Assembly (NCBI RefSeq): GCF_003313465.1
Contig: NZ_KZ845667.1
Span: 265,762 to 329,761 of the forward strand
Source of the DNA: Thermoflavimicrobium daqui
Lineage (GTDB): Bacteria; Bacillota; Bacilli; Thermoactinomycetales; Thermoactinomycetaceae
Reading direction: 5' to 3'
Length of the DNA stretch: 64,000 nucleotides
A program made the translations under genes and the position numbers. The notes beneath the pieces were generated by a model that saw only the letters and a list, made by a program, of their open reading frames with translations, did not search any database and had not been told where the DNA came from. Each line of letters begins with the position of its first letter. Position 1 is the first letter of the stretch. Shown one piece after another: positions 42,363-51,918 of this stretch.

Positions 42363-43031
42363 TTACTTAACCCAATCCACTACCATATCCATTGTTTGTC
42401 TTGTCTTTGGAGAAGCAGGATCATTGACACGATAGCCAAAAGCCACCAAACAAGAAACACCGAAATCTCCTTGCATAATTCCTTCTTCTTTTAGGATTTG
42501 CTCTACCTGTTCTTTGTTAAACCCTTCCATTGGACACGAATCGATACCAATTTGGGCTGCAGCAGTCATCATATTACCTAATGCGATATATGTTTGTCTA
42601 CAAGCCCAATCAAATATCGCTCGATCACTTTCTAAATTAAAGTCAACCTCTTGGAATCGTTTAATCGCTTTTGTCAGTCCTTCTTTTGCTGCTTCTGGTA
42701 ATTTCTTTACATCATTAAATAAGGTTGATAGATATTCTGAGTCATAAGTCAAATCTGCTTTGGTTCTTGCTAAAATGACAACAAAATGACTGGAAGTAGT
42801 CACCTGTTTCTGTCCCCATGCAGCCGAACTTATTTTTTCTCTTACCTCTGGATTCTGAATAACGACAAATTTCCAAGGCTCTAAGCCAAATGAACTAGGA
42901 GACAATCGGCCAGTTTCTAAAATAAAATGAAAATCCTCATCGGAAATCTTTTTAGTTGGATCAAACTCTTTACATGCATGACGAAATTGATAGGCTTGTA
43001 AAATTTGTTCCTTTTTATTTTCCATAGCCAT
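42363..43031 (-). CDS. NAD(P)H-dependent nitroreductase-family flavoprotein
   Basis: A 222-residue FMN oxidoreductase of the nitroreductase family (NfsB/YfkO-like). FMN contacts: FRHACKEFDPTKK near 17-29 and SPSSFGLEPWKFVVIQ near 45-60; PMEGFNKEQVEQIL near 166 is the C-terminal glycine-containing loop, and a basic residue near the end (KTRQTMDMVVDWVK) is typical. It reduces nitro compounds or quinones with NAD(P)H as a dimer. Transcribed alone. Confidence 0.9.
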   Translation of the reverse strand: MAMENKKEQILQAYQFRHACKEFDPTKKISDEDFHFILETGRLSPSSFGLEPWKFVVIQNPEVREKISSAAWGQKQVTTSSHFVVILARTKADLTYDSEYLSTLFNDVKKLPEAAKEGLTKAIKRFQEVDFNLESDRAIFDWACRQTYIALGNMMTAAAQIGIDSCPMEGFNKEQVEQILKEEGIMQGDFGVSCLVAFGYRVNDPASPKTRQTMDMVVDWVK

Positions 43032-43197
43032 TCTTCTACCCTTCTCTATCGATTTACCTCTATGGGTTCGAACGTTTCGTATAGAGCTTTTCTTATTCCA
43101 TAGCTCAGATTTATTATATGTTATTTTAATAGTATTATGTAGACGTCCTAATGCTTATCCTAAAAATAGATACATCCAGAGAGAAGAAATAAACTTA

Positions 43198-43463
43198 TTA
43201 CTCCGATTTAATTAGAACACATTTTTTATGAGGATGATGTATATCTTCTAAAATCAAGTGATCACCTTGTACTTTCACATTTTTATAAAAAAATCATCAT
43301 CTTTAAATTCAATAGACTTGATATTCGTGTACTTTGCGCAATAAGGGTCTTCTATACATTAATTCGTTTTTATTTTAGGAGGAATGATCCACTTTCCATC
43401 TATAGTTATAACCCTGACAGAACATACATTAATGTAGTAATTCCCCTGAACTTGATAGTATTG
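43198..43463 (-). pseudogene. Frameshifted remnant of a small unknown gene
   Basis: The minus strand reads QYYQVQGNYYINVCSVRV and ITIDGKWIIPPKIKTN, then a TAA, then IEDPYCAKYTNIKSIEFK and DDDFFIK. After a frame change in an A run it continues NVKVQGDHLILEDIHHPHKK and CVLIKSE, ending at TAA 43198-43200. One stop plus one frameshift in otherwise protein-like sequence points to a decayed gene of about 88 codons. Family not recognised. Confidence 0.5.
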
Positions 43464-43503
43464 TTATATAGTTCACACACATCCCATTTTTTAGTCAAAG
43501 ACA

Positions 43504-44097
43504 CTATTTATCTTGCTTATCACTTGAAATCATCACCACAATACTGCCAACCATGACCAACAAGATACCTACACTAGTCGTTATAGCTGGTGTTTGCTTC
43601 CACAATAGCCAACTAAATAAAACACCAAACACAATTGATAAATACATGATGGACGATACTACGTTTGGATGTAAAAATTTAAGTACATATGCAAGCAATT
43701 GCTGTGAAAGAACACTGAGTAAGGCAATAGCTAATAGAAACAAGATAGAATCGATTTTCCAAGCTGAAGAGTCTAGAAGCATATAAATAAATGAAGCTAT
43801 GGTTGAAAACAAGAAGAAATAAAAAACAATACTAAAACTGTGGTCTGTCTTTCGTAAAATACTCATGGTCACATTGGCTAACGCCGTGAATATACCTGAA
43901 ACCAGAGCAAAGAGAGTAGCCCAGCTAAAATGAGTAGCAGAAGGTTGAACCATAAAATAAACACCTATAAATCCGATAAACACACCTAAATAGATGGACT
44001 TTTTTATCTCTTCTTTAAATAAGAAAAACAAGATGATCGGAATATAAAAAGGATAAGTAGCATTTAGAGTGATCGCACTCTCAGCTGGTACCATCAA
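43504..44097 (-). pseudogene. EamA/DMT transporter gene truncated at its 5' end
   Basis: A 197-codon frame that starts inside the first EamA repeat: MMVPAESAITLNATYPFYIP corresponds to helices 3-4 of a normal transporter, and seven helices follow, with SIMYLSIVFGVLFSWLLWKQ near 150-170 in repeat 2. About 95 N-terminal residues, roughly three helices, are missing. The break is only 37 bp from the divergent LysR start, so a deletion removed the gene start and the promoter region. A functional product is unlikely. Confidence 0.75.
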
Positions 44098-44134
44098 AAA
44101 ATTTTAGATATGAATCGTGGGATAGAAAACGCTC

Positions 44135-45010
44135 ATGGAATTAAGAAACTTAAAAACCTTCCAAGTGGTCGCCGAGCAATTAAATCTCTCAAAAGCGGCC
44201 AAGATTTTGAAATACACACAACCTACAATCACTTTTCAAATTCAAGCATTAGAAAAAGAAATTGGTCATCCCTTGTTCGACCGAGTAGGCAAAAAAACTT
44301 TTTTAACACCAGCAGGAAATGTGTTAAAACAATATACAGATCAACTATTCAACATTGTTTCTGAAATGGAAATAGCTTTGCAACAGCTACATAAGCCTAG
44401 TGGCAAACTTCGGATTGCAGCCCCAGAATATTTCTGTACCCATCAACTAGCCCAATTTATCCGTCCAATTTATCAACAGTATCCAGAAGTACAACTGGAG
44501 CTGATTTCCTGTAGTAGTAAAGAAGCCATCCAGTTGGTTCATGACTATAGAACCGACCTAGCTATTATTGCAGGTCCATGTGATTCAGATCATTTAGAAA
44601 CGGTATTACTTGCTCAAGAAGATATGGTGCTAATCACAACACAAGAGAATGTTGAAACTCATGGAAAAATAGGGGTTCATGAGGTACTTCCATTTATCAC
44701 ATTTCGCGGGGATCATAATTTAAAAGAAGTCATTTGGGAATGCTTGGATCAAATCAACTATCAACCTCGATCAATCATTGAATCAAGTAGCGAGGAAACC
44801 ATCAAACGCGCTATTTTAAACCATGCTGGTTTGGCATTACTTAGTACAAACACCGTCCAAAGCGAAATCGAATCAGGACACCTTACCGTGTTAAAAACCT
44901 TTAAGTTATGTATTCATGTCTATATGATTTATCTAAAAAATAGATCGAAAGAAGTCAATATAACCAGTTTTAGCAATTTACTACAAAACGTTTTTAAAAG
45001 TATAAAATAG
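44135..45010 (+). CDS. LysR-family transcriptional regulator (second pair)
   Basis: A 291-residue LysR regulator: MELRNLKTFQVVAEQLNLSK then QPTITFQIQALEKEIGHPLF (residues 1-55) make the winged helix, and LRIAAPEYFCTHQLAQFI near 90 starts the effector domain. It was probably the divergent partner of the EamA gene whose start has been deleted, so its own promoter may also be altered. No good ribosome site is seen directly upstream. Confidence 0.85.
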   Translation: MELRNLKTFQVVAEQLNLSKAAKILKYTQPTITFQIQALEKEIGHPLFDRVGKKTFLTPAGNVLKQYTDQLFNIVSEMEIALQQLHKPSGKLRIAAPEYFCTHQLAQFIRPIYQQYPEVQLELISCSSKEAIQLVHDYRTDLAIIAGPCDSDHLETVLLAQEDMVLITTQENVETHGKIGVHEVLPFITFRGDHNLKEVIWECLDQINYQPRSIIESSSEETIKRAILNHAGLALLSTNTVQSEIESGHLTVLKTFKLCIHVYMIYLKNRSKEVNITSFSNLLQNVFKSIK

Positions 45011-45085
45011 GGTGAAAAGATTGATAAAAGTCATATTAGCTGATGGACGCTCCATCACATCGGTTCGACCCAAACTTCTTTATAC

Positions 45086-45118
45086 AATCGCCAACCTTTA
45101 AATAAAAGGTTGGCGATT
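45086..45118. terminator. Bidirectional terminator
   Basis: A perfect 14-bp stem (45086-45099 with 45105-45118) with a 5-nt loop, followed by CTTTT on the plus strand. It overlaps the stop of the minus-strand membrane-protein gene. Confidence 0.82.
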
Positions 45119-45595
45119 CTTTTGCCAAGCTTCTTGGCATTCTATAGTTGAGTAAGGAATGATATAGGTACTAACTATTTTTTCTAATTCATTCAAATCA
45201 ACTAGATTATACGTTGAGATATAATGACTCTGATTTGTAGCTGTTCGTATGATTATGTCTGGAAACACCAGCCCAATCAGTCGATGATTATGATATCCAA
45301 TAGAAATCTCAGCTAACTGCAAAAAATCCACTTTTCGGTTTTTATATACAATTCCGTCTTGAACAATCTCAAACAAAATGCGATTTTTACGTCGTAAAAC
45401 AGATATGATTTTTAATAGCACACCTCCAAAGAAGACTAGTCCAATCGTCCCGACCAATAACGCTTTAAATTCTAAAATCCAAAATAAAACAAGAGATCCA
45501 ACAATCATCATCAGAGGAGCAGTTACCATACACCCTACATTATATTCTCCATATATCACCTGAATGCCCCGCTCTGTTTCCTTCATGCACTTCAT
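45098..45595 (-). CDS. Membrane protein, DUF5381-like (YfjD type)
   Basis: A 165-residue protein with two adjacent helices, VTAPLMMIVGSLVLFWIL near 24-41 and LVGTIGLVFFGGVLLKIIS near 47-65, followed by a soluble strand-rich domain (KNRILFEIVQDGIVYKN then LIGLVFPDIIIRTATNQSHY). Two helices plus a PH-like soluble part is the arrangement of the DUF5381/YfjD group in Bacillus. Function unknown. Transcribed alone. Confidence 0.55.
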   Translation of the reverse strand: MKCMKETERGIQVIYGEYNVGCMVTAPLMMIVGSLVLFWILEFKALLVGTIGLVFFGGVLLKIISVLRRKNRILFEIVQDGIVYKNRKVDFLQLAEISIGYHNHRLIGLVFPDIIIRTATNQSHYISTYNLVDLNELEKIVSTYIIPYSTIECQEAWQKNRQPFI

Positions 45596-45770
45596 TAGTC
45601 TTGTCCCTTTCTTGAATCAAAATATTTCATTTTTTATTGGCAATATATTATTTTACTTTATATCAAGTAGTTTTTAAATATCTTTTCAATCGCCTAATAA
45701 AATGATTGAAATGAATCTAAAAAAGTATTAGAATTGTATCAACTAATAATAAATATTCGAGGGTGATCGA

Positions 45771-46682
45771 ATGGGTAAATATTATTCTATCAAGATTGAC
45801 TATTCCCCTGCTTATGAATTAGTGATTAGCTTTTATACTTATATCTATCATAAGAAAATAAAGTTTATTTCCCTAGGTAAAGATTGGGTCACCAAAACAA
45901 GAGATATGCTTCCTGAGAAATTTGCTCTTATGCTAGAAGATGAGCGTTGGGAAGTTTTACATCGAATGGTCTTATTGATTTCACAATGCCCTCAAAAAGA
46001 AGACGCTTTTCAATTTTTAAGTTGGTTAGAGCATCTCCCAGCTGGAGAGATCTATGAGCGACTTGCTCCTTGGGTTACCTCTATCCCACTAAATTTAGGA
46101 GATATTCGCGATCGAACTTTATATTTACTGACAGAATGGAATGAGCACTACTTTAGGTATGTCGATGCAGATATTTTTGGTCACCTTCAAACCGATTTTA
46201 AGAAGAGACAACAACAACTCCAAGCGATCAATCCGATTGATCTCATCGAGGATGCTACAAATGGGATACGTATTGAACCTACTGATCAACTACAAGAAGT
46301 GATATTAATTCCACAATATCACTGTTCTCCCGCAACCGTTTTCGACTATTTTCGTGGAATGGCAACCTGTTTGTATCCTTGCGAAGAAGCTTCTACTAGG
46401 AAAGATCAAGAAGTGGAAAACCTACTTGACCAATTACAATGTTTAGCAGATGGGACACGACTTCATATGCTAAAGTTTTTAGCTGAAAAACCAAGAACGT
46501 TAATCGAAATTCATCAACATCTGAATATGGCTAAAAGTACCATTCACCATCATATCACCATTCTTCGCCGCTCTGGGTTAATCCGAAGTCATTTTTTTGA
46601 TCATACAACTCCTAGTTATTACAGTCTAAGGCAAAGTGCGATTCATCGGTTTCATACAGAATTAAACAATCTTTTATTTTAA
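45771..46682 (+). CDS. ArsR-type HTH regulator with long N-terminal domain
   Basis: A 303-residue protein. The DNA-binding domain is at the C-terminal end: LADGTRLHMLKFLAEKPRTL near 228-247, MAKSTIHHHITILRRSGLIR near 257-276, then a wing. The first 215 residues form an effector or dimerisation domain (DUF5937-like in layout) with no Cys cluster of metal sensors. It is followed after 14 bp by an MFS gene, so it most likely controls that exporter. GAGGGTGAT ribosome site. Confidence 0.82.
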   Translation: MGKYYSIKIDYSPAYELVISFYTYIYHKKIKFISLGKDWVTKTRDMLPEKFALMLEDERWEVLHRMVLLISQCPQKEDAFQFLSWLEHLPAGEIYERLAPWVTSIPLNLGDIRDRTLYLLTEWNEHYFRYVDADIFGHLQTDFKKRQQQLQAINPIDLIEDATNGIRIEPTDQLQEVILIPQYHCSPATVFDYFRGMATCLYPCEEASTRKDQEVENLLDQLQCLADGTRLHMLKFLAEKPRTLIEIHQHLNMAKSTIHHHITILRRSGLIRSHFFDHTTPSYYSLRQSAIHRFHTELNNLLF

Positions 46683-46696
46683 AAGGAAGATCATAT

Positions 46697-47920
46697 ATGC
46701 AAAAAATATATCGGTATATTCAAGCTTATCATCCAATTGTTCATGTGCTTATGCTAGGAACGGTTTTTATTTCATTCACAAGTTCCATGAGTATGCCTTT
46801 TTTGGCTATCTTTCTTGGGGAAACAACACCGCTTGATTATGCAACCATCGGATTTATTATTGGTGCAGGACCATTGGCTGGTACATTGGGAAGTTTTATT
46901 GGTGGCATTCTTTCCGACTTTTTAGGAAGAACCCGTTTAATTGTACTCTCTCTACTCATTTTATCTATTTCTTTTTTAGGGTTTATTTATACTAAAAATC
47001 CATTTATTCTACTCTTTATTAGTATCTTAAGAGGATTAGCTGCTTCTTTTTTTAATACCATCTCGAAAGCTCTTACAGGTGATTTAACTCCTGAAACAAA
47101 AAGAGTTAGAGCCTTTTCCAATCGTTATTTAGCGAATAATCTAGGGTACTCATTGGGACCTATCTTTGGTGCTTTACTAGGGATTAGTGGAGGCTCTATC
47201 GCTTTCTTTCTCACTACAGCTGTTTATATAGTTTATGCCTTACTACTGTTTATTTTATTTAGAGCTTATAATCTACAGCTTGCTACAGAATCAAATGAAG
47301 AAAAAATTTCTGTCTCTCAAGTTTTGAGGACCATACGTAGTGACGCTGCTTTGTTTCTCTTTATTTTGGGAGGAGTCTTACTTATGACGGTTTATGGGCA
47401 AATATCTATTTCCCTATCCCAATATTTGAAAAGTTATTTAACGGATGGTATACAATTATTTAGTATACTCATGAGTCTCAATGCATCCACAGTCCTGCTT
47501 TTACAAATTCCATTAACACGGTGGTCGGAAAGGTTTAGTTTGTTTTTTCGGATTGCCCTAGGAAGTATTCTACTTACAGTAGGTTTGGTGGGATTCGCTT
47601 TTTCCTCAAACTGGTTTGGCTTTATCCTATCTATGATTATCTTTACTTTAGGGGAAATTTTAGTGATTCCTGCTGAATATGCCCAAATCGATGAAATAAC
47701 ACCTAAGGGGATGCGAGGTACTTACTATGGGGCACAAGGATTTACGGAGTTTGGAAACTTTATTGGTCCTTGGATGGGTGGAATTATACTAGCAAAGTTT
47801 GGAGGACCCACACTATTTCTTACATTGGCGATGATTTCTTTATCCAGTATTATTTTTTTCTTCAAAGGAAGGAAATTATATATGAGCCAAACTTCAAATA
47901 TGAAAAGTCCCTCTATTTAA
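46697..47920 (+). CDS. MFS transporter paired with the ArsR-type regulator
   Basis: A 407-residue, 12-helix major-facilitator protein. The loop 2-3 motif is GGILSDFLGRTRLIV near 74-88, and the repeat in the second half is LTRWSERFSLFFRIALG. MGTVFISFTSSMSMPFLAIF near 20 is the first helix. Likely a drug or metabolite exporter under control of the upstream regulator. AAAAGGAAG ribosome site; 14-bp gap to the regulator gene. Confidence 0.88.
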   Translation: MQKIYRYIQAYHPIVHVLMLGTVFISFTSSMSMPFLAIFLGETTPLDYATIGFIIGAGPLAGTLGSFIGGILSDFLGRTRLIVLSLLILSISFLGFIYTKNPFILLFISILRGLAASFFNTISKALTGDLTPETKRVRAFSNRYLANNLGYSLGPIFGALLGISGGSIAFFLTTAVYIVYALLLFILFRAYNLQLATESNEEKISVSQVLRTIRSDAALFLFILGGVLLMTVYGQISISLSQYLKSYLTDGIQLFSILMSLNASTVLLLQIPLTRWSERFSLFFRIALGSILLTVGLVGFAFSSNWFGFILSMIIFTLGEILVIPAEYAQIDEITPKGMRGTYYGAQGFTEFGNFIGPWMGGIILAKFGGPTLFLTLAMISLSSIIFFFKGRKLYMSQTSNMKSPSI

Positions 47921-48040
47921 AAATAGTTAAATGATTTGAGATATTTCTTGAGGAACTCCAGTCATTAAAAGAGGGATTACTTTCTGATTTTTGAATAGAA
48001 ATGGTGCTTAATCTATTTCCTATAATAATCCATATAAATA

Positions 48041-48073
48041 AAAATGACTTGAGAGGCAACCTCAAGTCATTTT
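48041..48073. terminator. Bidirectional terminator
   Basis: A perfect 13-bp stem (48041-48053 with 48061-48073, AAAATGACTTGAG) with a 7-nt loop between the converging MFS and methyltransferase genes. Confidence 0.82.
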
Positions 48074-48084
48074 TCCTATTCCTG

Positions 48085-48825
48085 CTACTTCCGGCAAACC
48101 CACATTACTTTTTGTAAATGTATCATCTGTTGATCAATCCACTGGGTTTCTGTTTTATCAATGAGTTCGAAAATCTTTTGACGATTTTCCGTCGATGTTT
48201 TCGCTCGATCTAACCACTCTGGGATATTCATCTGTGTCGTCCACGTACGATAACAGTTTATTTCAGAAAAACCTGATTCGTTCAATAACTGCTGCCATTG
48301 TTCTATAGAAAGACATTCGACATGAGAAGGATCACGTAATTTTTCAATACTATTCATAAGCTGGGCACTTTCAGGGTCACTCGGAACAAAGTTATCGATA
48401 AGGATTAACAGACCTTGCTTACATAAAACTCGTACCATCTCTTTGATCGCTTTTTTAATATGAGGAAAATGATGAGAGGCTATACGACAGGTTACTAAGT
48501 CAAAGTAACTATTAATAAACGGGAGTGCTTCAGCATCTCCTAATACAAATGAAATATTGGTAATATTTCGCCTATCCGCTTCTACTGAAGCAACCTGAAG
48601 CATATTAGGTGTAAGATCTAGTGCAATCACATTTTTAACAAATTCACTTAATACAAATGCAGTATGCCCTGCACCTGTTGCAATATCTAATGCTCTCTCA
48701 TGCGGAGATTCAACGATCAAATCTTTTAACCAGTGCAGATCTATTCCCTTTGCGTGAACTTGACTAGTAAGATATGATTCGGCTGACTGATTAAATTGTT
48801 GTACAACTTGGCTCTTCTTATCCAT
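48085..48825 (-). CDS. Class I SAM-dependent methyltransferase
   Basis: A 246-residue UbiE-type methyltransferase: ALDIATGAGHTAFVLSEF near 40-57 (motif I), IALDLTPNMLQVA near 67, TCRIASHHFPHIKKAIKEM near 112-130 and GLLILIDNFVPSDPES near 140. Motif order and the conserved D-P/S-S-H stretch near 170 make it a relative of the first gene of the phosphonate operon, but the two are far apart and not near-identical. Acceptor unknown. Transcribed alone. Confidence 0.85.
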   Translation of the reverse strand: MDKKSQVVQQFNQSAESYLTSQVHAKGIDLHWLKDLIVESPHERALDIATGAGHTAFVLSEFVKNVIALDLTPNMLQVASVEADRRNITNISFVLGDAEALPFINSYFDLVTCRIASHHFPHIKKAIKEMVRVLCKQGLLILIDNFVPSDPESAQLMNSIEKLRDPSHVECLSIEQWQQLLNESGFSEINCYRTWTTQMNIPEWLDRAKTSTENRQKIFELIDKTETQWIDQQMIHLQKVMWVCRK

Positions 48826-49022
48826 GTCTACCCTCTCCTTTGTTTCATTAGATGAAACTAAGTTTCAAAATATAAGATTATTATAACTGATTTTTACAAA
48901 GATAGCTAGATATTTGTAACTATTTCGTCTAGTTTTGTTGCTTAAAGCTGAAATGCTCATCCGTTTTACTTGTATAAAATTGGGGTAATTATTATAATTC
49001 CGTCAAGGGAGGTTCATAAAGA

Positions 49023-49523
49023 ATGATCATCAGACAACTAACCACAGATGATGTATCACATTTTCGTCAACTTCGCTCGCAATCTCTGGCAGAAGAACCT
49101 ACTTCTTTTGGAGCTTCTTATAAAGATTTCAATCAAAAAACACTTGAACAAATAAAACAAAGCATAATCCCCACCGAAAATGGATGGATTCTAGGTGTAT
49201 TTAGCGAGAGTAGTCAGCTTTTGGGAATAGCAGGTTGGTACCGAAATTCCACAGAAAAAACACGCCATAAATCGAATATCTGGGGAGTTTATGTGATTCC
49301 AGAACGTCGAGGTACTGGGATCGGCCGTGCTTTAATTCAATTGATTATAAAAAAAGTTCGGAAGCAAAAAGAAATAGAGCAGATCCAGCTATCTGTCCAA
49401 GCTGGGTCAGCTGCTGACTTTCTATACCAGTCACTTGGATTTCAGACTTTTGGGGTAGAACAAATGGCCTTGAAAGTAGGATCAAAGTATATCAATTTAA
49501 AACATATGGTTTATTTCTTATAA
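49023..49523 (+). CDS. GNAT N-acetyltransferase
   Basis: A 166-residue GNAT enzyme. It begins MIIRQLTTDDVSHFRQLR; acetyl-CoA motif A is WGVYVIPERRGTGIGRALIQ near 92-111 (RxxGxG/A), and the last strand is SLGFQTFGVEQMALKV near 137-152. The sequence SLAEEPTSFGAS near 20 recalls GNAT enzymes that act on small amines. Strong AGGGAGG ribosome site. Substrate unknown; transcribed alone. Confidence 0.88.
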   Translation: MIIRQLTTDDVSHFRQLRSQSLAEEPTSFGASYKDFNQKTLEQIKQSIIPTENGWILGVFSESSQLLGIAGWYRNSTEKTRHKSNIWGVYVIPERRGTGIGRALIQLIIKKVRKQKEIEQIQLSVQAGSAADFLYQSLGFQTFGVEQMALKVGSKYINLKHMVYFL

Positions 49524-49586
49524 AAAATGGGCTCTCTTTACGTTTTTGCATCTAAACATGAACATAAAGAGAACCCCATTTTTTTA
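49522..49586. terminator. Imperfect long hairpin, terminator
   Basis: AAAAAATGGG-CTCTCTTTACG (from 49522) pairs with CATAAAGAGAACCCCATTTT and three further T (ending 49586), with a mismatch or two, between converging GNAT and wrbA genes. Loop about 20 nt. Confidence 0.6.
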
Positions 49587-49609
49587 AAATTACTTTATCA
49601 CATGATCCA

Positions 49610-50242
49610 TTATAAGTTCGTACTTTTTAATGCTTTTGCTACTTTAGCTACTCGAGCTCCCAAACGCGAAGCCATCGTTAACTCTCTTTGATCTGGGTTT
49701 AACTCTCCATTAGGTCCTACTACAGTAGCAGCACTATAAGGGGAGCCACCAATTCCTTCAGCTGTCATTTGTTCAGGATTTTCTCCATACGGCAGACCCA
49801 CATATATCATTCCAAAATGAAGAAGTGGAATGATAGTCGTAATCGCTGTTGTTTCTTGCCCGCCGTGTACTGAACCTGTACTTACAAACACTCCAGTAGC
49901 TTTACCTTCGAGTTTGCCTGTTGCCCAAAGACCGCCAGCTGCATCTAGAAATTGTTTCATCTGTGCTGGCATCATTCCAAAACGTGTTGGAACACCCCAA
50001 ATTATTCCATCAGCCCATAGTAGATCTTCTTGTGTTGCATCTGGAATCTCTTTTTGTGCTTCCTGAGCTTTTACATACGGTTCTTGTGTTGATAAAAACT
50101 TGCGCGCCACATCAAACTCAGGAACCTTCACGATTTTCACTTCGATATCGCTTTCATTTTTAGCACCTTGAGCAACAGATTGGGCCATCTGATAGATATG
50201 ACCATAAGCACTATAATAGATGACTAAAATTTTGGTAGACAT
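49610..50242 (-). CDS. wrbA: NAD(P)H:quinone oxidoreductase, WrbA type
   Basis: A 210-residue flavodoxin-fold quinone reductase. KILVIYYSAYGHIYQMAQ near 4-21 is the FMN phosphate loop, WGVPTRFGMMPAQMKQFLDA near 86-105 and FVSTGSVHGGQETTAITTII near 118-137 are the isoalloxazine loops, and YGENPEQMTAEGIGGSPYSA near 152 is WrbA-specific. It makes two-electron reductions of quinones. Start at the ATG at 50242, 8 nt after AAGGAG; a GTG lies two codons upstream, too close to the site. Confidence 0.92.
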   Translation of the reverse strand: MSTKILVIYYSAYGHIYQMAQSVAQGAKNESDIEVKIVKVPEFDVARKFLSTQEPYVKAQEAQKEIPDATQEDLLWADGIIWGVPTRFGMMPAQMKQFLDAAGGLWATGKLEGKATGVFVSTGSVHGGQETTAITTIIPLLHFGMIYVGLPYGENPEQMTAEGIGGSPYSAATVVGPNGELNPDQRELTMASRLGARVAKVAKALKSTNL

Positions 50243-50445
50243 TCCCACTTCTCCTTTCCGTCTTCTATGTTATATTTCGCTTTGATTGTTTGATCTATAC
50301 AATTGATTGTCATAATATACATTTTAAATAATTTACATTTAGGGAATTATTATATATAATATGTCACGTTGCATAATTCAATCAAAGGTATGAATCATTA
50401 GACGAAGAGCTTCAACACAATCGTCTAAAGCCAAAAAATAGAATC

Positions 50446-50486
50446 AAAAAACAGTTAACCTTGTCCAATTTAGGCTAACTGTTTTT
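50446..50486. terminator. Terminator after rsuA-type gene
   Basis: AAAACAGTTAACC pairs with GGCTAACTGTTTT (one mismatch) within 50446-50486, just past the pseudouridine synthase stop; A and T tracts flank both sides. Confidence 0.65.
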
Positions 50487-50494
50487 ATCATTTG

Positions 50495-51244
50495 CTAATA
50501 TGTTTTCTTCTTCTTAACATCTTCTTTTAGCTTCGCAATATCTTCTTCGGTTAATTCCAGATATTCTCCAGGTTCTAAGTCTGGATCTAAGTACAATGAT
50601 CCCATCGCAAGCCGTTTTAAATATTTCACTTTTTTTCCTACTGCTATAAACATCCGTTTTACTTGATGAAATTTTCCTTCATAAATGGTTAATTCAACTT
50701 CAGAAGTTTTACCAGCTTGAAGAATTTCTAATTCACTGGGCATGGTTAAATATCCATCATCTAAGATCACACCCTGCCGAAATGCTAGTATATCCGCTTC
50801 CGTTACTTCTCCTTCGACCATTGCATAATATAATTTTGGGACATGCTTTTTCGGGGATAACAGCTGATGAGCCAATTTCCCATCATTCGTTAAAATTAAT
50901 AATCCTTCAGTATCTTTATCCAATCTCCCAACAGGAAAGGGTTCGAAATGTTGATGTATCGGATCTAATAAGTCTGTTACCACTTCGGCAAAGCGATCTT
51001 CTGTAGCTGATAATACTCCCGCAGGTTTATTCATCATTAAATAGATATACTCTTGATAGGTAACGAGCTCACCATCTATCTCAATACGATCATGATTGGG
51101 CAACACATGAAAACCAGGATCTTGAATTACTTTACCATTGATGACGACCGAGCCTGTTTTCATCCGTTTTTTAATCTCTTTACGTGTTCCCCATCCCATA
51201 TTAGCCAATATTTTATCGATCCGTTGCCGTTTATCATTTGCCAT
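50495..51244 (-). CDS. Pseudouridine synthase, RsuA/RluB/E/F family
   Basis: A 249-residue RNA pseudouridine synthase. An S4 domain opens the protein (QRIDKILANMGWGTRKEIKK, residues 6-25, to about 60), followed by the catalytic core with MNKPAGVLSATEDRF near 70 and the active-site GRLDKDTEGLLILTNDGKLA near 102-121 holding the catalytic Asp. KLYYAMVEGEV and KFHQVKRMF complete the family pattern. It isomerises a uridine in rRNA; most relatives named RsuA act on 16S rRNA. GGAGG ribosome site. Confidence 0.9.
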   Translation of the reverse strand: MANDKRQRIDKILANMGWGTRKEIKKRMKTGSVVINGKVIQDPGFHVLPNHDRIEIDGELVTYQEYIYLMMNKPAGVLSATEDRFAEVVTDLLDPIHQHFEPFPVGRLDKDTEGLLILTNDGKLAHQLLSPKKHVPKLYYAMVEGEVTEADILAFRQGVILDDGYLTMPSELEILQAGKTSEVELTIYEGKFHQVKRMFIAVGKKVKYLKRLAMGSLYLDPDLEPGEYLELTEEDIAKLKEDVKKKKTY

Positions 51245-51388
51245 GGTGTTCCTCCAACATTATTTTACACAGTGTGTTTATTCTAACATCTACGTATTGA
51301 GTCTGGCAAATAATAGCGAAGCATCACTTATGACTAAACTTGACTACGCATCTCACTTAAGTTTTATTTAGAAGAGGTAGATTCATTT

Positions 51389-51754
51389 TTATTGTTTTAA
51401 TACATATTCATTTCCATCTAAGTCTTTAAAAATAGCAAAAGTTCCCCATTGCATTTTTTTGGGCTCTTCGACAAATTCAACTCCTTTGTTATGTAATTCA
51501 GTATAAGTTTGCTGAATATTTTCACACTCAAAAACTAGCGAAGCTTTCATCTCTGCCCATTTTGGCATCATCGATTTTGGGTAAATCACAATGCGAGTTT
51601 GTGCATTTTTAGGCGCTACTTCAATCCAATTTCCGTTAGGGCCCATTGGTTTATTCTCACGTTGCTCAAAACCCATTTTTTCTGTCCAAAACTGAAGCGC
51701 TTTTTCTTGATTATCTGTATAAATAGCCACTGTTGCAATATTTGTAATCATCAT
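51389..51754 (-). CDS. VOC-family (glyoxalase-like) protein
   Basis: A 121-residue vicinal-oxygen-chelate protein of two beta-alpha-beta-beta-beta units: ATVAIYTDNQEKALQFWTEK near 8-27, GNWIEVAPKNAQTRIVIYP near 42-60, then SLVFECENIQQTYTELHNKG near 73-92 and WGTFAIFKDLDGNEYVLKQ at the end. The usual metal ligands are only partly kept (final Glu present), so it may be a glyoxalase, dioxygenase or binding protein. Confidence 0.82.
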   Translation of the reverse strand: MMITNIATVAIYTDNQEKALQFWTEKMGFEQRENKPMGPNGNWIEVAPKNAQTRIVIYPKSMMPKWAEMKASLVFECENIQQTYTELHNKGVEFVEEPKKMQWGTFAIFKDLDGNEYVLKQ

Positions 51755-51918
51755 TCATTCTCTTCCTTTAACCCTTTTAGAAAATAGTATCTACCTTCAA
51801 GAAAACAAACATACCATCATCATACATATAAATCTTCTGGTGAGGAATTATTTGTTCGAATATTTATATTTTTCATCCATATTCACTTGATATTCCCAAA
51901 AGATGCGAAATATCTAAT

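Noticed and set aside
45011..45081. Possible response-regulator start (IKVILADG) after the second LysR gene
   Set aside because: Only about eight residues resemble a receiver domain start; too short to call.
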